Shown: positions 1 through 9,117 of the stretch, piece after piece
Numbering within the stretch: position 1 is the first letter of the stretch
How the letters are laid out: each line of letters begins with the position of its first letter
Source of the DNA: Jannaschia maritima
Lineage (GTDB): Bacteria > Pseudomonadota > Alphaproteobacteria > Rhodobacterales > Rhodobacteraceae
NCBI RefSeq assembly: GCF_030973515.1
Contig: NZ_JARGZA010000004.1
Coordinates: 186,001 to 250,000 of the forward strand
Reading direction: 5' to 3'
DNA length: 64,000 nucleotides
Position numbers and translations under genes: made by a program
The notes under the pieces: generated by a model
What the model was told of the DNA's origin: nothing
The model's input: the letters and a program-made list of their open reading frames with translations, nothing else
Database searches by the model: none

Positions 1-2
1 GT

Positions 3-722
3 CCCACGGACGCGATCCACGAGACGCTGGCCCCCATCTATCAGACGGTGCGCAACCTGGCGGGGGCGTTGCCGGGCCACGTGGCGCTGATCGGGTTCGC
101 GGGCGCGCCCTGGACGGTCGCGACCTATATGATCGCGGGGCGGGGCACGCCGGACCAGGCGCCCGCGCATGCGTTGAAGGACGGGGACCGCGCGACGTTC
201 GCGGCGCTGATCGACCGCATCACGGACGCCACGGTGGAATACCTGTCCGCCCAGATCGACGCGGGCGCGGAGGTGGTGAAGATCTTCGATTCGTGGGCCG
301 GTTCGCTCAAGGGCCGCGACCTGGACGACTTCGCCATCGAACCCGCGCGCCGGATCACCGCCGCCCTGAAGGCGCGCCACCCCGGCATCCCGGTCATCGC
401 CTTCCCGCGCGGCGCGGGCACGCGCAACGAAGGGATGCACGCGGCCACGGGCGCGGACTGCATCGCGCTGGACGACGACGTGGACGTGGGCTGGGCCGCG
501 GCGCACGTGCAGAGCGGCGGCTGCGTGCAGGGCAACCTGAAGTCGTCGCACATGGTCACCGGCGGCGACGCCCTGGTGGCGGAGGTGCGGCGCATCCGCG
601 ACGGGTTCCGGGGCGGGCCGCACATCTTCAACCTGGGCCACGGCATCACGCCGGACGCGGATCCCGACAACGTCGCCCTGATGCTGGACACCCTGCGCGA
701 GGATGCGCGTGCGACGGCCTGA
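3..722 (+). CDS. hemE: Uroporphyrinogen decarboxylase, 3' part
   Basis: This is the C-terminal 239 codons of HemE; the start lies before the window and the reading frame is open from base 3. HemE removes four carboxyl groups from uroporphyrinogen III to give coproporphyrinogen III in cytoplasmic heme synthesis. The segment [17 protein letters not shown] and the later GNLKSS and FNLGHGI segments (substrate pocket and end of the barrel) are typical of the family. Full-length family members have about 340 residues, so roughly 100 are missing. Another heme gene, hemF, lies about 1.2 kb downstream on the other strand, which fits the assignment. Confidence 0.95.
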   Translation, partial: PTDAIHETLAPIYQTVRNLAGALPGHVALIGFAGAPWTVATYMIAGRGTPDQAPAHALKDGDRATFAALIDRITDATVEYLSAQIDAGAEVVKIFDSWAGSLKGRDLDDFAIEPARRITAALKARHPGIPVIAFPRGAGTRNEGMHAATGADCIALDDDVDVGWAAAHVQSGGCVQGNLKSSHMVTGGDALVAEVRRIRDGFRGGPHIFNLGHGITPDADPDNVALMLDTLREDARATA

Positions 723-764
723 AGGGGCCGTACCCCCGCGCCATCCGCCCCGGGCGTCCCGGCC

Positions 765-1919
765 ATGACCGCCACATCGGACTTCGTCGTGATCGGCGCT
801 GGCATGATGGGCGCGCCCTGCGCGCGCCACCTGGCGGAGGCCGGACATTCCGTGGCCCTGATCGCCGCGCCCGAAACGCGGCAGGGTCCCGGCCCGCGCG
901 CGAGCCACTGGGACGCGGGGCGCATCACCCGCCGCGTCGCGTCCGACCCCGACTGGTCCCTCCTGTCCCGACGCTCCATCGCCCGGTATCGGGATCTGGA
1001 GGCGCGGTCGGGCGAGCGGTTCTTCGGCGAGGTCGGGGCCGTGATGGCGGGGCTGCGCGAAGGCCCGCTGACGGGCTTCACCGACGGGTTGCTGACCGTC
1101 GCGGAAGGGCTGGACGACCCCCGCCCCTCCATCGGTCCGGACGGTCACGGCTGGACGCTGCCGCCCGGCTCCGTCGCCAGCCACGAGCGTCGCCTGGGCG
1201 GCTGGATCGACCCCCGCGCCGCCGCCCGCGCGCAGATCGCCTGCGCGCGCGACGCGGGATGCGTGGTCCACCACGGCCATGCGGTCGCGCGCGACGGCGC
1301 CGCGGTCACACTGGCGGACGGCACGCGCCTGTCCGGGGGCCACGTCGTCGTCGCGACCGGCCCCCACGCCGCCAGCGACGGCCTGCTGCCCGGGCGGCCC
1401 AGGCTGACCGTGTGGGGCCGCACGGTCGCCTTCGTGCGCGTGTCCGAAGCGGAAGCCGCGCGCCTGGCGGACCTGCCGACCTGCATCTGGGTGCCGGGGC
1501 CGGACTGGGATCACGACCTCTATGCCCTGCCGCCGATCCGGTATCCGGACGGGCGGCACTACCTGAAGATCGGGGGCGAGGTGGTCAGCCCGGTGCTGCA
1601 CGACGCGGAGGCCATCCGCGCCTGGTACGCCACGCCCGGCGACGCGGCCGTGGGCGAGCGCCTGCTGGCGGCTTTGCGCCTCGCCCTGCCCGGCCTGGCG
1701 GAAGCGGGGACGCACACCGAATCCTGTGCCGTGGTGTGGTCGGACACGGGATACCCCTATGTCGACGCGGCGGGGCCGGGCGTCACCGTGCTGTGCGGCG
1801 GCAACGGGGCGGCCGCGAAGTCGGGGGACGAGATCGGGCGGCTGGGCGCCGTCGTCGCGTCGGGCGGGTCGCTGGACGGCGAAGGCTACGCGGCGGACTT
1901 CCGGGCGGTGTGGGACTAG
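765..1919 (+). CDS. FAD-dependent oxidoreductase (DAO family)
   Basis: This 384-residue protein has an N-terminal Rossmann dinucleotide-binding motif (VIGAGMMGAPCARHL, residues about 8-22) and a C-terminal GGNGAAAKSGDEIGRLGA segment that closes the FAD site, as in the D-amino-acid oxidase / sarcosine oxidase / glycerol-3-phosphate dehydrogenase fold. Members oxidise amines or amino acids with FAD; the substrate cannot be read from the sequence. The ATG follows hemE by about 40 bases in the same direction, so the two may be cotranscribed. The gene converges on hemF. There is no signal peptide, so it is probably cytoplasmic. Confidence 0.8.
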   Translation: MTATSDFVVIGAGMMGAPCARHLAEAGHSVALIAAPETRQGPGPRASHWDAGRITRRVASDPDWSLLSRRSIARYRDLEARSGERFFGEVGAVMAGLREGPLTGFTDGLLTVAEGLDDPRPSIGPDGHGWTLPPGSVASHERRLGGWIDPRAAARAQIACARDAGCVVHHGHAVARDGAAVTLADGTRLSGGHVVVATGPHAASDGLLPGRPRLTVWGRTVAFVRVSEAEAARLADLPTCIWVPGPDWDHDLYALPPIRYPDGRHYLKIGGEVVSPVLHDAEAIRAWYATPGDAAVGERLLAALRLALPGLAEAGTHTESCAVVWSDTGYPYVDAAGPGVTVLCGGNGAAAKSGDEIGRLGAVVASGGSLDGEGYAADFRAVWD

Positions 1920-1968
1920 GGGGACGCGCGCTCGACGCGGGCGGGGGCATCCCGTCGCGCGCCTGGGT

Positions 1969-2874
1969 TCAATGCCACTTCGCCAGGGGCGGCATGGACA
2001 TCAGCACGGCGTCGACGTTGTGCCCCGTTTCCAACCCGAACTTGGTGCCGCGGTCCCAGACGAGGTTGTATTCGGCGTAGAGGCCGCGGTGGCGCAGCTG
2101 CGCGTCGCGGTCGTCGTCCGTCCAGGGGGCGTCGCGGCGCTTCTCGACCAACGGCACCCATGCGGGCAGGAAGCGGCGCCCGACCTCCCGGGTGAAGGCG
2201 AAGTCGTCCTCCCAGTCGCCGGTGTCCAGGTCGTCGTAGAAGATCCCGCCCACGCCCCGCGCCCGGCCCCGGTGTGGGACGAAGAAGTACTCGTCCGCCC
2301 AGGCCTTCAGCCGGTCGTAGCGCCCAGGCTCGAACGCGTCGCAGGCGGCGCGCATCTCGGCGTGGAAATGCGTGGTGTCGTCGTCGTAGGGCAAGGCGGG
2401 GTTCAGGTCGGACCCGCCCCCGAACCAGCCGCCATGCGGGGTCCAGAACATCCGCGTGTTCATGTGGACCGCCGGCACGTGCGGGTTGCGCATGTGCGCC
2501 ACGAGCGACACGCCCGACGCCCAGAAGCGCGGGTCGTCGGCCATGCCGGGCAGGTCCTTGCGCGCCGCCATCGCCGCCACCGCGCGGGGCGCCAGGGTGC
2601 CGAACACCTCCGACACGTTGACGCCGACCTTCTCGAACACCCGGCCCCCACGCATCACCGACATCAGGCCCCCGCCCGCGTCGCCCCCGTCGTCGGAGGC
2701 CCGGGTCGTCGGCGTCACCTCGAAGGCCGCGGGGGGGCGGTCGTCGGTGGCGGTGCCCGCGTCCTCCAACGTCTGGAAGGCGTCCACGATGGTGTCCCGC
2801 AGCGCGCGGAACCAGGCGGCGGCGCGGGCCTTGCGCGCGGCGGCGATGTCGTCGTCGGTCACAGGGTCGGTCAT
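1969..2874 (-). CDS. hemF: Aerobic coproporphyrinogen III oxidase
   Basis: HemF uses O2 to decarboxylate two propionates of coproporphyrinogen III to give protoporphyrinogen IX. The 301-residue product matches the usual length of about 300. Family blocks include VSLVAHMRNPHVPAVHMNTR, the GGGSDLNP segment and the C-terminal YAEYNLVWDRGTKFGLETG followed by MPPLAKWH. The frame stays open upstream, but the ATG at 2874 (MTDPVTDDD) gives the family length and has an AGGGAA ribosome site just before it. The N-terminal extension of the longer frame is Pro/Arg-rich and not family-like. The gene is divergent from the EEP-family gene at 2994. Confidence 0.95.
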   Translation of the reverse strand: MTDPVTDDDIAAARKARAAAWFRALRDTIVDAFQTLEDAGTATDDRPPAAFEVTPTTRASDDGGDAGGGLMSVMRGGRVFEKVGVNVSEVFGTLAPRAVAAMAARKDLPGMADDPRFWASGVSLVAHMRNPHVPAVHMNTRMFWTPHGGWFGGGSDLNPALPYDDDTTHFHAEMRAACDAFEPGRYDRLKAWADEYFFVPHRGRARGVGGIFYDDLDTGDWEDDFAFTREVGRRFLPAWVPLVEKRRDAPWTDDDRDAQLRHRGLYAEYNLVWDRGTKFGLETGHNVDAVLMSMPPLAKWH

Positions 2875-2993
2875 GGCCCGTTCCCTGCCACGGGGGCGCG
2901 GCGGGGGCCAGATGCGGGGTCGGGTTTCCCGCACTGACCGCCGCGCGGGCGGGGTGCTAGGCTGACCCCATCCTGATCCGAGGGGAGGACCCC

Positions 2994-3959
2994 ATGGCAC
3001 GCCCGTTCCGCATCGGCACCTATAACGTGCAGAACCTGTTCGACCGGTTCGACGACCCCTATTCGGTGGGCGACGACACCTATGGGATGTACCGCACCCG
3101 GCCCAAGTCGCGGGCGCACGCCTTCGACGTGGCCAGCCGCATCCGCCGCAACGGGGTCGGACGGCGGTCCGTGGACGTCGTGGGTCTGCAGGAGCTGGAA
3201 AGCTTCGGGGCGCTGCTGGACTTCGTGCAGGGCTCGGTCGGGCCGCATTACGGGCCCCGGACCGGCGTGGTCAGCCTGCCGTCGAACGACCCGCGCGGCA
3301 TCGACCTGGGCCTGATCTGCACGGACCGCTTCCGCATCGGGCGGATCGTCAGCCACCGGTTCGAGAAGTTCCGCCGCGCCGACGGCGTGCTGTACCAGTT
3401 CGGGCGCGACTGCCTGCAGGTGGAGTTGCTGGACGCGGACCGCGAATCGCTGGTCCTGACCGCCTTCGTCTGCCACCTGAAGTCGAAGTACACCGGCATC
3501 GATCCGTTCGAGGACCCGGGCGGATACGCCCGCGCGCAGGCGCTGAACACCGTGAAGCGCCGGGCGGAGGCCGAGCACGTGGTCGACGTGGTGCGCCGCG
3601 CCGTCGACCCCGCGACGGACCGCTTCGTGGTGATGGGCGACCTGAACGACACGCCCGACAGCGAGGCGCTGGCCCCCCTGGTGGCCCCGGCGAATCCCCT
3701 CGGCCTCGCCGACGCCGCGACCCTGATCGATCAGGCCGACGACGCGCCCACCTCGGCCGTGCGCCGCGCGCGCGACACCCATGTCTGGGACCGGCCCCAA
3801 GCGGACGGCACCCGCCGGGCGGAGTGGGCGCAGATCGACTACCTCCTGTGCTCGCCCGCGCTGTGGGCCCTGCGGACGGGGGTGGCGGACGTCGTCAACT
3901 CGCCCAAGGAGCAGGGGTCGGACCATTACCTGCACTGGGCGGAGTTCGCGATGCCCTGA
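2994..3959 (+). CDS. Endonuclease/exonuclease/phosphatase family protein
   Basis: This 321-residue protein has the EEP fold motifs in order: TYNVQNLF (Asn of the active site), GLQELES (metal-binding Glu), VMGDLNDTPDS (catalytic Asp/Asn) and a final SDHYLHWAEF (catalytic Asp-His). The family includes DNases, sphingomyelinases and phosphoinositide phosphatases; the substrate cannot be told here. No signal peptide is evident. A GGGGAGG ribosome site precedes the ATG. The gene diverges from hemF across about 120 bases. Confidence 0.85.
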   Translation: MARPFRIGTYNVQNLFDRFDDPYSVGDDTYGMYRTRPKSRAHAFDVASRIRRNGVGRRSVDVVGLQELESFGALLDFVQGSVGPHYGPRTGVVSLPSNDPRGIDLGLICTDRFRIGRIVSHRFEKFRRADGVLYQFGRDCLQVELLDADRESLVLTAFVCHLKSKYTGIDPFEDPGGYARAQALNTVKRRAEAEHVVDVVRRAVDPATDRFVVMGDLNDTPDSEALAPLVAPANPLGLADAATLIDQADDAPTSAVRRARDTHVWDRPQADGTRRAEWAQIDYLLCSPALWALRTGVADVVNSPKEQGSDHYLHWAEFAMP

Positions 3960-3972
3960 GGGGGCGGGTCCC

Positions 3973-3988
3973 TTAACGGATCGGTAAC
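3973..3988 (+). promoter_or_regulatory. Possible CtrA-like site upstream of the carboxypeptidase gene
   Basis: TTAA, seven bases, then GTAAC: one mismatch from the alphaproteobacterial CtrA pattern TTAA-N7-TTAAC. It overlaps a 13-base palindrome (ATCGGT-A-ACCGAT, 3980-3992). It lies about 125 bases before the start of the cell-wall gene at 4112. TTAA is rare in DNA this GC-rich, but one site is weak evidence. Confidence 0.3.
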
Positions 3989-4111
3989 CGATTGCGGCAA
4001 TATCTGGGCACCGTCATCCATTGGTGGATTTCCGGAGCCGTCCATGCATATGGTGACCCAAACCAATTCGGACCCGGGCAAACCGGGCCGGCAGGCAGAG
4101 CAGGCAGTGAC

Positions 4112-5320
4112 ATGATCAGACTTATGCGGGCGATCGGCGTCGCCGCACTCGTCGTGGCGTTGATGGCAGGTGCCGTCCGCGCCGCGCCCTACGCCGAATT
4201 CCTGATGGACGCCCGCAACGGGGAGGTGCTGCGGTCGCGCAACGCCGACGCCCGCCTGCACCCGGCGTCGCTGACGAAGATGATGACCCTCTACATCGCG
4301 TTCGAGGCCGTGGGCCGGGGCGAGATCACCCTGGACACGCCCGTCCGGATCAGCGCCAAGGCCGCCGCCACCCCGTACGCGATCGGGTTCCGGCAGGGCA
4401 GCCACGTCAAGCTGCGCTATCTGCTGCGCGCCGCCGCCGTGCGGTCGTCGAACGACGGCGCCACCGCCATCGCGGAGGCCATATCGGGATCGGTCGAGGC
4501 GTTCGCGGGGCGGATGAACCGCACCGCCCGCGCGCTGGGGATGACGCAGTCGAACTTCAAGAACCCCCACGGCCTGACCCAAAGGGGCCACCTGTCCACC
4601 GCGCGGGACATGAGCTTGCTGGGGCGGCGGCTGTTCTACGACTATCCGCAATACTACAACCTGTTCTCGCGCCGCACGACGAACATCGGCCACGGCACCG
4701 TACGCAACACCAACCGCAAGGTCCTGGCGGCCTACAACGGGGCGGACGGGATCAAGACGGGCTTCACGAACGCCGCCGGATTCAACCTGGTGGCCAGCGC
4801 CAAGCGCGGGAACGTGCGGGTCATCGCCACCGTGTTCGGCGGCACCAGCTCGGCCGCGCGCAACAAGCGGATCATGCAGCTGTTCGACATGGGCTTCCAG
4901 CGCGCCAAGCGCGGCGTGGCCGAGCTGCGCCCCGCGCTGCCGGCCTATGGCGGGGCGGGCGGCTTCGGCCTGCTGGCCCGGTCGGCCCGTCCGCCGATGC
5001 GGCCCCGCACGGCGACGGCGTCCCTGTCGGCGGCCATCGATTCGACCGTGGGGCAGCTGGTCACCCGGTCGTCCAGCTCGGGCGGGCAGATCTATGGCAT
5101 CGCCCTGCCGCGCCAGACGTCCCGCTACGAGGCGGACCGCCTCCTGCTGCGGACCGCCCTGCAGGAACTGGAGGTTCTGGACACCGCCCTGCGCCAGGTC
5201 CGCCCCGTGTCGGGCGGCTTCCAGCCCGCCTTCGTGGGCCTGAGCCAGCGGGACGCGCAACGCGCCTGCTCGCGCATCCAGAGCAGGCAGGTCGCCTGCG
5301 ACGTGGTCGCGGGGGGCTGA
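4112..5320 (+). CDS. D-alanyl-D-alanine carboxypeptidase (peptidase S11)
   Basis: This low-molecular-weight penicillin-binding protein trims the terminal D-Ala from peptidoglycan stem peptides in the periplasm. It has 402 residues. A signal peptide (MIRLMRAIGVAALVVALMAG, cleavage near AVRAAPYAEF) is followed by the SLTK nucleophile motif (53-56), SSN (112-114) and KTG (215-217, in GIKTGFTNAAGFNL). The C-terminal ~75 residues (LRTALQELEVLDTALRQ onward, ending CSRIQSRQVACDVVAGG) look like a SPOR-type tail, which would bind denuded septal glycan. The frame is open upstream, but the ATG at 4112 starts the signal peptide. A possible CtrA-like site lies upstream. Confidence 0.9.
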   Translation: MIRLMRAIGVAALVVALMAGAVRAAPYAEFLMDARNGEVLRSRNADARLHPASLTKMMTLYIAFEAVGRGEITLDTPVRISAKAAATPYAIGFRQGSHVKLRYLLRAAAVRSSNDGATAIAEAISGSVEAFAGRMNRTARALGMTQSNFKNPHGLTQRGHLSTARDMSLLGRRLFYDYPQYYNLFSRRTTNIGHGTVRNTNRKVLAAYNGADGIKTGFTNAAGFNLVASAKRGNVRVIATVFGGTSSAARNKRIMQLFDMGFQRAKRGVAELRPALPAYGGAGGFGLLARSARPPMRPRTATASLSAAIDSTVGQLVTRSSSSGGQIYGIALPRQTSRYEADRLLLRTALQELEVLDTALRQVRPVSGGFQPAFVGLSQRDAQRACSRIQSRQVACDVVAGG

Positions 5321-5344
5321 GCCCCCCGCCCGCGGGACGACCCC

Positions 5345-5671
5345 CTAGCGCAGCACCGCCGCCAAGGTCACCGCGTGGATCGCGGCGATGCCCAGATTGG
5401 CCACGGCGACGGGGTGTCCCGCCCCGAGCAGGAACGGCGTCATCGGCTCGTAGGCCACCTGCACCGCCAGCAGTCCGGGCAAGAGCGCCGCACACCCGTG
5501 GGGCCAAGCCAGCAGGATCGCGGACACCAGGAGGATGGCGGCATAGACGCAGATCAGAATGCGTCGCGCGGGCGTGTCGGTTCCGAAGGCGGCGTCCTGC
5601 GTGCCGACGGCCAGCCCCCAGATCACCGGCACCAGGACGGCGACGTTCACGATGGGCGACACGAACGGCAT
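5345..5671 (-). CDS. Small four-helix membrane protein, unknown function
   Basis: This 108-residue, very hydrophobic protein has about four predicted transmembrane segments (around 5-22, 35-53, 57-75 and 88-106). I do not recognise a named family. I chose the ATG at 5671 because AGGGAC sits five bases before it; an in-frame ATG at 5683 would add four residues but has no ribosome site. It is divergent from the quinone reductase gene and convergent with the carboxypeptidase gene. Amino-acid composition and absence of frameshifts support a real gene, but nothing indicates its role. Confidence 0.6.
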   Translation of the reverse strand: MPFVSPIVNVAVLVPVIWGLAVGTQDAAFGTDTPARRILICVYAAILLVSAILLAWPHGCAALLPGLLAVQVAYEPMTPFLLGAGHPVAVANLGIAAIHAVTLAAVLR

Positions 5672-5721
5672 GACGTCCCTCATGCGCCGTGGTTAACACG
5701 GACCCCGGGGGAGGTGCACCC

Positions 5722-6702
5722 ATGACCCAGACCATGCGCGCGGTGGAGATATCGGGACCCGGCGGACCGGACGTCCTGCGACTGGTGGACCGGCCCGTCC
5801 CCATGCCGGGCCCGGGCGAGATCCGCATCCGCCTGTCCCATGCGGGCGTGAACCGTCCCGACGCGCTTCAACGGGCCGGCGCCTACGACCCGCCGAAGGG
5901 GGCCAGCGACCTGCCGGGGCTGGAAGGGGCGGGCCATGTCGACGCGGTGGGCCCGGGCGTGTCGCGCTGGGCTGCCGGCGACGCCGTCTGCGCCCTGCTG
6001 CCGGGCGGGGGATACGCCGAATGGGCCACCTGCCCCGCAGACCATGCGCTGCGCGTTCCGGACGGCCTGGACATGGCGCAAGCCGCCGCCCTGCCGGAAA
6101 CGGCGTTCACGGTCTGGTCGAACGTCTTCGACCGGGGCCGATTGCGGGCGGGGGAACGGCTGCTGGTTCACGGCGGGACGTCGGGGATCGGCACGATGGC
6201 GATCCAGATGGCGCGGGCCTTGGGCGCGCGCGTCTTCGCCACCGCCGGAACGGACGAAAAGGTCGCCGTGTGCAAGGGGCTGGGCGCCACCGCGCTGAAC
6301 TACCGCGAGGTCGACTTCGTGCCCTGGATGCGGGATGCGGGCGGCGCGGACGTGATCCTGGACATGGTGGGCGGGGATTACCTGCCCCGCAACCTGAAGG
6401 CCCTGGCCGACGACGGGCGACTGGTGCAGATCGCGTTCCTGCAAGGCCCAAAGGCGGAGGTGAACTTCGCCCCCCTGATGGTCCGGCGGCTGACGATCAC
6501 CGGCTCGACGCTGCGGCCGCGCACGGACGTCGAGAAGGCGCGGATCGCGGACGCGCTGCGCACGCGGGTCTGGCCCCTGATCGACGCGGGTGCCATCGCA
6601 CCGGTCATGGACCGCACGTTCCCCCTGGCGGACGCGGCGGCGGCGCATCGCCGGATGGAAGCGGGGGACCACGTGGGCAAGATGGTGCTGGCGGTCGGAT
6701 AG
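5722..6702 (+). CDS. NAD(P)H quinone oxidoreductase, PIG3-like
   Basis: This is a 326-residue member of the medium-chain dehydrogenase/reductase superfamily, in the zeta-crystallin/PIG3 branch that reduces quinones with NADPH. The GroES-like N-terminal half has SHAGVNRPDALQRAGAY. The nucleotide-binding half has GGTSGIGTMAIQMAR, and VDFVPWM..GGADVILDMVGGDYLPRN follows. The catalytic-zinc cysteines of alcohol dehydrogenases are absent, as expected. The ATG at 5722 has GGAGGT seven bases before it; the longer frame starting at 5689 is not needed. The length fits PIG3-type proteins (about 325-330). Confidence 0.88.
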   Translation: MTQTMRAVEISGPGGPDVLRLVDRPVPMPGPGEIRIRLSHAGVNRPDALQRAGAYDPPKGASDLPGLEGAGHVDAVGPGVSRWAAGDAVCALLPGGGYAEWATCPADHALRVPDGLDMAQAAALPETAFTVWSNVFDRGRLRAGERLLVHGGTSGIGTMAIQMARALGARVFATAGTDEKVAVCKGLGATALNYREVDFVPWMRDAGGADVILDMVGGDYLPRNLKALADDGRLVQIAFLQGPKAEVNFAPLMVRRLTITGSTLRPRTDVEKARIADALRTRVWPLIDAGAIAPVMDRTFPLADAAAAHRRMEAGDHVGKMVLAVG

Positions 6703-6772
6703 GCCGCCGCGCGCACCGGTGCGCCGCGCATCGCCCGGGCGCCCGGTGCGGAACCGCCGCCCGTGGCGCCCG

Positions 6773-7102
6773 TCACGCCTGCGCGTTCATGCTCTCGATA
6801 TAGGCACGCAGGTCGCTCGATTCCCGGCGGGCCTCGCCCAGCCCTTCCATCGCGGCGCGCAGTTCGGCCTCCGTCTGGGTGAGCTTGCGCTCCAGCTCCG
6901 CCTCGCGATGGTGCAGGTAGGCGATGGCCTCGTCGCGCTGCTCCTCCGCGTCGTGGAGCTGCTGGGCCATGGTGTCGAGATCGGTCATCCCGTCCTGCGT
7001 GACCCGGCCGAGACGGCCCACCAGCCAGGACGCGAACCAGCCCAGCGCGAAGGCCAGGAACAGGATGACCGCGATGGCGACCACGAATTCGGTGCGGTTC
7101 AT
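6773..7102 (-). CDS. Small membrane-anchored coiled-coil protein
   Basis: This 109-residue protein has one N-terminal transmembrane helix (VVAIAVILFLAFALGWFASWLVG, residues ~7-29) and a helical, charge-rich tail (~40-105) with heptad character and many Glu/Arg. Its ATG overlaps the stop of the upstream OmpA-family gene by four bases (ATGA, 7099-7102), so the two are very likely translated together and may act as partners at the inner membrane. I do not recognise a named family; similar small proteins sit beside OmpA/BON genes in related genomes (inference). It is too short for the long open frame in which it lies, but start and coupling are clear. Confidence 0.75.
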   Translation of the reverse strand: MNRTEFVVAIAVILFLAFALGWFASWLVGRLGRVTQDGMTDLDTMAQQLHDAEEQRDEAIAYLHHREAELERKLTQTEAELRAAMEGLGEARRESSDLRAYIESMNAQA

Positions 7103-9039
7103 TCCTGCGCCTCCGTGCCTTCTTCGTCCTGCGCGGCAACCGCGTCTGCAGCGGTCGAATCCGCAGCGTCGGCCCCGGCCCCCGCATCGTCGTCGTCCGG
7201 CGCTGGCCCGTCGGGGTCGCGCGGCACGGGCTGTCCGGCCAGCGTGAACACGATCCGGCGGTTCGCCTCCCGCCCCGCTTCGGTGCCGTTGTCGGCGATG
7301 GGCTCCGACTCGCCGTAGCCGCGGGCGGTCAGCTGCGAGGGCGACAGGCCGCGTTCGATCAAGGCGGCGCGGACCGCTTCGGCGCGCTCCTGCGACAGTT
7401 CCTGGTTCATGACCTCGCGGCCCTGGCTGTCGGTGTGGCCGCCCACCTCGAACACCTCCCGGCGGCAATCGCGCAGGACCGTCACCAGGTCGGCCAGCAC
7501 GTCCGCCGATTCGGTCGTCAGCACCGCCGCGCCGGGGGCGAAGGACAGCTTGTCCCCCGCCTGCGCCTCCGACAGGCGGGCCACGCATTCCTCCGGCGTG
7601 GGGATGTTCAGGGTGGGGTCCAGTTCCTCCGCATAGATTACGTCGATGCGGAAGTCCCCGTCCGCGCCCAGCCGGTCCGACAGCAGGCGCGCGATCTCGG
7701 CCTCCGCCGTCTGGCTGCCCGTGCGACCCCGGAGCGAGACCAGATCCTCGCGCACGAGGAGCGAGCCGTCGTTCAACTCGCCCAGCGCGGCCAGACCGGC
7801 CAGCACGCGCGCGGGCCATCCCTGCGGCAGCGTGTCGTCGAAGCGGGGCGCCAGCCGCGTGCCGTCCACGCCGAACAGCGCCCGCCCATAGGACGCGACC
7901 GCGGCCTCCTGGGTGCGGTCGCGCAGGCGGCCCCCCATTCGCACGGATCCGTTCGGTTCGCGCATGGCGGTGAAGACGGGGATCGTGCCGTCCTCGGCAT
8001 CCTCGTCCTGCAGGGGGGCGGGGTTCAGGGCCGTCAGGGTGAAGATGCCCGGCAGGTCGGCGTCCAGCTCGGCGGCCAGGGCATCGAACGCGTCCGACGC
8101 GGTGCCCTCGGGCGCGACGAGGGTGACGTCGGCGTCCGACAGCGTCACGGCCCCGCCGCCGAGGGCGGCCACCGCCTCGATCGCGCGGGCCACGGCGTCG
8201 GGCCAGCTCGCCGACGGGGCGCCCAGGGCGACGGTGCATTCCGTGCTTTCCGGCGCGCCCGCGGCGCGGGCGGCCAGCAGGATGCGCCCCACCCCGCGCG
8301 CGCTGCCCGCCGCGCAGGCGTCGAACCGCGCGCCCGCCTCGTCCAGGACGAACCGCGTGGTGAAGGGGGCGATGACCGGACGGGGCGCGGCGATCTCGAC
8401 GTCCACGCGCAGGCCGTCGGGCACGCCGCGCCGCAGCCCCGCCTCCAACCGTCGGCGTTCCTCGTCGCTGTCGGCGACCGCGGTGATGGCGACGTGGCCC
8501 GCGCCGACGCTGATCTTGGCCTGTTCCAGGTCGCGCAGGGCATTCATGGCGTATTCGACCGAACGGGCCCAGCCGGGGGGCACGGCGCGGTCCGCCGTCT
8601 CGACCATGTTGGTGACCTCGGCGTATCCGGTCAGCCCCTCCTCCAGGGCGTCGCGGCCGACGCCGCGCTCCGGCACCAGGCCGATCACGGAGATGCCCGC
8701 GTCGTTGCGCAGGATCTCCAATCCATAGCGGGGCGGCGGCTGGGGCGCGGCCGCCTCCACGTCCATGCCGTCGACGATGCGGGCGGGATCGACCACGCGC
8801 GCGGCCAGGGTGACGGCGCGCAGGCGCGCGGGCTCGTTCGGGGCGGTGCCCGTCAGGATCAGCTGCAGGCCGTCGGCCACGGGCGTGGCCCAGTCCTGGC
8901 CGCCGCGATCCAGCGCCTGTCCGACGGTGTCGACGGAATGCGACTCGACCCACAGCACGCCGAGATAGGCCCCCCCGGCGGAGGTGCCGGCGGCCAGCCC
9001 GAGGGCCACGATCGTGGCGAAGGTGCGCGTGCGGCTCAT
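7099..9039 (-). CDS. OmpA family envelope protein with BON-like repeats
   Basis: This 646-residue protein has an N-terminal transmembrane or signal-anchor helix (TFATIVALGLAAGTSAGGAYLGVL). A long middle region carries several BON-like alpha/beta units. The C-terminal OmpA-like peptidoglycan-binding domain (~460-590) has the hallmarks LSFAPGAAVL, VGGHTDSQG, LSQERAEAVRAALIERG, RGYGESEPI and EANRRIVFTL. The tail after it is Asp/Ala-rich and low in complexity. It probably links the inner membrane to the cell wall. The ATG at 9039 starts the hydrophobic helix. It is coupled to the small coiled-coil gene by a 4-base overlap. Confidence 0.85.
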   Translation of the reverse strand: MSRTRTFATIVALGLAAGTSAGGAYLGVLWVESHSVDTVGQALDRGGQDWATPVADGLQLILTGTAPNEPARLRAVTLAARVVDPARIVDGMDVEAAAPQPPPRYGLEILRNDAGISVIGLVPERGVGRDALEEGLTGYAEVTNMVETADRAVPPGWARSVEYAMNALRDLEQAKISVGAGHVAITAVADSDEERRRLEAGLRRGVPDGLRVDVEIAAPRPVIAPFTTRFVLDEAGARFDACAAGSARGVGRILLAARAAGAPESTECTVALGAPSASWPDAVARAIEAVAALGGGAVTLSDADVTLVAPEGTASDAFDALAAELDADLPGIFTLTALNPAPLQDEDAEDGTIPVFTAMREPNGSVRMGGRLRDRTQEAAVASYGRALFGVDGTRLAPRFDDTLPQGWPARVLAGLAALGELNDGSLLVREDLVSLRGRTGSQTAEAEIARLLSDRLGADGDFRIDVIYAEELDPTLNIPTPEECVARLSEAQAGDKLSFAPGAAVLTTESADVLADLVTVLRDCRREVFEVGGHTDSQGREVMNQELSQERAEAVRAALIERGLSPSQLTARGYGESEPIADNGTEAGREANRRIVFTLAGQPVPRDPDGPAPDDDDAGAGADAADSTAADAVAAQDEEGTEAQE

Positions 9040-9117
9040 GTCCCGTCCCGTTCGATGCGGCGACTGCCTAGCCCGCGGGCCGGGGGGGTGCAATCGCGGG
9101 CGGCGGGGGCGCGCCGA

